Shown here: one piece after another, positions 5,744-8,095 of the stretch
Layout: every line of letters starts with the position of its first letter
Position numbering within the stretch: position 1 is the stretch's first letter
Assembly (NCBI GenBank): GCA_021798135.1
Contig: JAJZYI010000147.1
Coordinates: 1-8,095 of the forward strand
Direction: 5' to 3'
Source of the DNA: Actinomycetes bacterium
GTDB taxonomy: Bacteria > Actinomycetota > Acidimicrobiia > Acidimicrobiales > UBA8190
Length of the DNA stretch: 8,095 nt
Notes under the pieces: generated by a model
The model's database searches: none
What the model was told of the DNA's origin: nothing
What the model saw: only the letters and a program-made list of their open reading frames with translations
Translations under genes and position numbers: made by a program

Positions 5744-6079
5744 GTGGTCTCACCCCAGCCGCCCTCGTCGAAGCAGTCGATCACCATGCTGGCCGACCGC
5801 GTGCTCGCCCAGCAGCCCCAGGCCGAGGGCGAGCGCCGTTCCCGGGCCGGCATCCTGATCCCGGCGACCGCCCAGGTCTCCCGGCGCCTGGTGTGGGCCG
5901 AGGTGGTGGGTGTCGGCCCCCACGTCCGCTCGATCAAGGTGGGTGACAAGGTGCTGTTCAACCCGGAGGACCGCTTCGAGGTCGAGGTGCAGGGCGAGGA
6001 GTACGTGATCCTGCGCGAGCGTGACATCCATGCGGTCGCTGCCGAGCGGATCGAGGGCGGCACGGGGCTGTACCTGTGA
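5744..6079 (+). CDS. GroES-like co-chaperonin family protein
   Basis: This 111-residue protein has the GroES (Cpn10) fold signature: MLADRVL (15-21), the mobile-loop region with hydrophobic tripeptide I37-L38-I39 in AGILIP (35-40), VGVGPHVRSIKVGDKVLF (55-72) and YVILRERDIHAV (87-98). Classical GroES caps GroEL through such a tripeptide. The GERRS...GILIPATAQ pattern and the C-terminal GLYL resemble the divergent GroES-like family common in Actinobacteria rather than the main GroES, and no groEL is adjacent. Whether it partners a chaperonin or does something else is unknown. The GTG start is preferred because the conserved region begins before M15 and because of the -10 box 6 bases upstream. 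The same frame is open further upstream but runs antisense to the membrane-protein gene. Its stop overlaps the hisI start. Confidence 0.88.
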   Translation: MVSPQPPSSKQSITMLADRVLAQQPQAEGERRSRAGILIPATAQVSRRLVWAEVVGVGPHVRSIKVGDKVLFNPEDRFEVEVQGEEYVILRERDIHAVAAERIEGGTGLYL

Positions 6080-6498
6080 CCGGGACCGACGCGCGCTCGG
6101 GGGCCGCTGGCGGCTCGCCCGTCGCCACGCCGATGCCGTTCGACGAGGCGGAGATCGCCGGGCTCCGCTTCGCGGAGAACGGCCTCATCCCGGCCATCGT
6201 GCAGGACGTGGCGGACGGCACCGTGCTGATGCTCGGCTACATGGACGCCGAGGCGGTGCGCCGCACCCTCACCACCGGCAGGACGTGGTTCTGGAGCCGC
6301 AGCCGGCAGGAGTACTGGTGCAAGGGCGAGACGTCCGGGGACCGCCAGTGGGTGCGCGACGCCCGCTACGACTGCGACGCCGACGCGCTGCTCGTGGTCG
6401 TCGAGCAGGAGGGAGCGGGCGCCTGCCACACCGGCAACCGGAGCTGCTTCTACCGCGCCTTCGGCGGTGCCCGGGACGGCGGGGGCGCCGCGACGTGA
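6076..6498 (+). CDS. hisI: Phosphoribosyl-AMP cyclohydrolase
   Basis: HisI opens the adenine ring of phosphoribosyl-AMP to give ProFAR, the substrate of HisA. It is a small cytosolic Zn/Mg enzyme. Motifs: GLIPAIVQD (36-44), VLMLGYMDAEA (50-60), TTGRTWFWSRSRQEYWCKGE (66-85), then D99-C100-D101-A102-D103 (metal acids and first Zn cysteine), GACHTG (115-120) with C117, and SCFYR (123-127) with C124. The three cysteines are the expected Zn ligands. The 140-residue length fits the single-domain form. The HisE pyrophosphohydrolase domain found fused in some bacteria is absent. GTG 6076 overlaps the GroES-like stop as GTGA. ATG 6133 (residue 20) is an alternative that keeps all conserved parts. The gene is separated from hisF by the membrane-protein and GroES-like genes, and its stop overlaps the trpE start. 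Confidence 0.96.
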   Translation: MTGTDARSGAAGGSPVATPMPFDEAEIAGLRFAENGLIPAIVQDVADGTVLMLGYMDAEAVRRTLTTGRTWFWSRSRQEYWCKGETSGDRQWVRDARYDCDADALLVVVEQEGAGACHTGNRSCFYRAFGGARDGGGAAT

Positions 6499-8095
6499 GC
6501 GCGGGGCCACCGGCGGGCGAGGGCCCGGGTCGGGACGAGTTCGTCGCCCTGGCGCGCCGCCACCGGCTCCTGCCCGTGTGGCGGGAGATCGTCGCCGACA
6601 CGCTGACGCCGGTGGGCACGTTCCTGGCGGTGGTCGGTGACGAGCCGGGCTTCCTGCTGGAGTCGGTCGAGGGCGGCGAGCGGTGGGGCCGGTACTCGTT
6701 CGTCGGGCGCCGGCCCCTCGGGCGGGTCGTATCGCGCCGCGGTGCGGTCGAGGTGGCGGGGGCGGCTGCCGTCGCCTCGGGGCGTGCCGGCGTGCTGGCG
6801 ACGATGGAGGCGCTGCTGCAGGCCTACGAGTCGCCCGACCTCCCGGGCCTGCCGCCGCTGCACGGCGGCCTGGTCGGCTACCTCGGCTACGACGTCGTGC
6901 GCGAGGTGGAGCGGCTGGGCGAGCCGCCGGCGGACGACCTCGGCCTGCCCGATGCCGCGCTGAGCGTGATCGGCGAGCTGTGCGTCTTCGACCACTGGCG
7001 GCAGCGGGTCGTCCTGGTCCACAACGTGGTGGTGCCACCGGGAGGGGACGCCGCCGCCGCGAGCGCCTACGACGCGGCGGTGGAAGCGCTGGCCGTGCTC
7101 GCCGCCGACGCGTGCCGGCCCGTGCCGGGCGGCCCGCGGGTCATGCCGACCGGCGGGATCCCTGCGCCGGCGGTGGCCGAGCGGATGTCGTCCGAGGCGT
7201 TCCGGGCGGCGGTCGAGGCGGCGAAGGAGCACATCCGGGCCGGCGACATCTTCCAGGTGGTGCTGTCGCGGCGGTTCGACGTGGCACTGCAGGCGGACCC
7301 GTTCGACGTGTACCGGACGCTGCGCCTGGTCAACCCCAGCCCGTACCTGTACTTCCTGCGCGACCCCGCGTGCACGGTGGTGGGGGCGTCGCCAGAGCCC
7401 ATGGTGCGCGTCCGTGACGGGGTCGTCACCTCCCGGCCTATCGCCGGGTCCCGCCCCCGCGGAGCGACCGAGGCGGACGACCGCCGACTGGCCGCCGAGC
7501 TGCCGGAGGACCCGAAGGAGCTGGCGGAGCACGTCATGCTCGTCGACCTGGCCCGCAACGACGTCGGCCGGGTGGCCCGGTTCGGCACGGTGGCCGTCGA
7601 CGAGCTCATGGTGGTGGAGCGCTACAGCCACGTCATGCACCTGACGTCGCAGGTCTCGGGCCGCCTGGCGGCGGGGCGCGGCGCGGTCGACGTCCTGCGG
7701 GCCACCCTGCCGGCCGGCACGCTGTCCGGTGCGCCCAAGGTCCGGGCGATGCAGATCATCGACGACCTCGAGGTGAGCCGTCGCGGCGTGTACGGGGGCG
7801 TCGTCGGCTACGTGGACTTCTCGGGCAACCTCGACACGGCCATCGCCATCCGGACCATGGTGGTGCACCCTGACGGGCGCGCCTCGGTGCAGGCCGGCGC
7901 CGGCATCGTCGCCGACAGCGACCCCGCTGCCGAGGACGACGAGGTGCGCAACAAGGCAGCTGCGGTCCTGGCTGCCGTCGGTGCCGCCCACGCCATGCAC
8001 GCGGGGGCACACCGCGCCGCTGGCCCGGCGGGCGAGGGTGCGGCCGCGGCGGGCAGCGCGGGTCCCCGGCGCGCGCCGGTCCACCCGGGCCGCGA
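6495..8095 (+). CDS. trpE: Anthranilate synthase component I (partial, runs off the window)
   Basis: TrpE converts chorismate to anthranilate, with ammonia supplied by TrpG, as the first step of tryptophan synthesis. 533 codons are visible without a stop. The N-terminal domain has TPVGTFL (38-44) and LLES (54-57), the site for tryptophan feedback binding in this family. The chorismate-binding domain shows AGDIFQVVLSRRF (249-261), NPSPYLYFL (280-288), GASPEP (297-302), RPIAGSRPRG (314-323, where TrpE usually has AGT), AEHVMLVDLARND (344-356), SGAPKVRAMQII (411-422) and QAGAGIVADSDP (466-477), followed by E480, E483 and NK (486-487). LLES and PIAG argue against PabB. The conserved part ends near residue 500. 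A further 33 Ala/Gly/Pro-rich residues continue to the edge. GTG 6495 overlaps the hisI stop as GTGA. Confidence 0.95.
   Translation, partial: MSAGPPAGEGPGRDEFVALARRHRLLPVWREIVADTLTPVGTFLAVVGDEPGFLLESVEGGERWGRYSFVGRRPLGRVVSRRGAVEVAGAAAVASGRAGVLATMEALLQAYESPDLPGLPPLHGGLVGYLGYDVVREVERLGEPPADDLGLPDAALSVIGELCVFDHWRQRVVLVHNVVVPPGGDAAAASAYDAAVEALAVLAADACRPVPGGPRVMPTGGIPAPAVAERMSSEAFRAAVEAAKEHIRAGDIFQVVLSRRFDVALQADPFDVYRTLRLVNPSPYLYFLRDPACTVVGASPEPMVRVRDGVVTSRPIAGSRPRGATEADDRRLAAELPEDPKELAEHVMLVDLARNDVGRVARFGTVAVDELMVVERYSHVMHLTSQVSGRLAAGRGAVDVLRATLPAGTLSGAPKVRAMQIIDDLEVSRRGVYGGVVGYVDFSGNLDTAIAIRTMVVHPDGRASVQAGAGIVADSDPAAEDDEVRNKAAAVLAAVGAAHAMHAGAHRAAGPAGEGAAAAGSAGPRRAPVHPGR

Noticed and set aside
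4921..7038. A 705-codon minus-strand frame overlapping the membrane protein, GroES-like, hisI and trpE
   Set aside because: It is a shifted frame of the Pro-rich repeats followed by antisense of conserved genes; no motif supports it.
6450..8084. A 544-codon minus-strand frame antisense to trpE
   Set aside because: trpE is unmistakable on the plus strand; the antisense product is His/Arg-rich without domains.
6495..8095. PabB (aminodeoxychorismate synthase) instead of TrpE
   Set aside because: The LLES feedback motif, the PIAG motif and the his/trp context favour TrpE.

Overview
This is a very G+C-rich window (by eye about three quarters G+C, with G or C at most third codon positions). It holds amino-acid biosynthesis genes in the order hisC-hisB-hisH-hisA-hisF on the plus strand, then a convergent membrane-protein gene, then a second plus-strand group: a GroES-like gene, hisI and trpE. 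Tightly packed genes, frequent GTG starts, 4-base stop/start overlaps, a his block leading into trpE, and the particular GroES-like family all point to the phylum Actinomycetota. A deep lineage such as Acidimicrobiia is possible, but that is inference.

Positions 1-4198 are the main his block. Bases 1-53 probably hold the last codons of an upstream gene (hisD is expected from synteny). It is followed by hisC (aminotransferase), an unusual 102-codon Ala/Val-rich ORF built partly on 18-bp tandem repeats, hisB (dehydratase), hisH and hisF (the two halves of imidazole-glycerol-phosphate synthase) and, between them, hisA (isomerase). All gaps are 3 bases or less, or overlaps, so this reads as one transcript. 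hisG and hisE are not in the window.

Positions 4199-4252 are a short convergent gap with a GC hairpin. Positions 4253-5662 (minus strand) encode a membrane-anchored protein with 17 Pro/Gly/Tyr hexapeptide repeats at the N-terminus, one transmembrane helix, and an external domain I do not recognise. Positions 5663-5743 are a divergent promoter region. Each side has a TANNNT -10-like box exactly 6 bases before the start codon, which suggests leaderless mRNAs in both directions.

Positions 5744-8095 hold a GroES-like protein, hisI (phosphoribosyl-AMP cyclohydrolase) and trpE (anthranilate synthase component I, cut by the window end). The three are joined by two GTGA overlaps. hisI completes the pathway encoded by the first block, and trpE begins tryptophan synthesis. 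The two pathways share phosphoribosyl pyrophosphate as a precursor.

The core genes are ordinary. The unusual parts are the 305-bp segment separating hisC and hisB with duplicated junctions, a perfect 11-bp hairpin just inside hisC, the paired leaderless-type promoters, the co-chaperonin relative translationally coupled to hisI-trpE, and the repeat-rich membrane protein that splits the his genes. I did not find evidence strong enough to claim a wholly new system.
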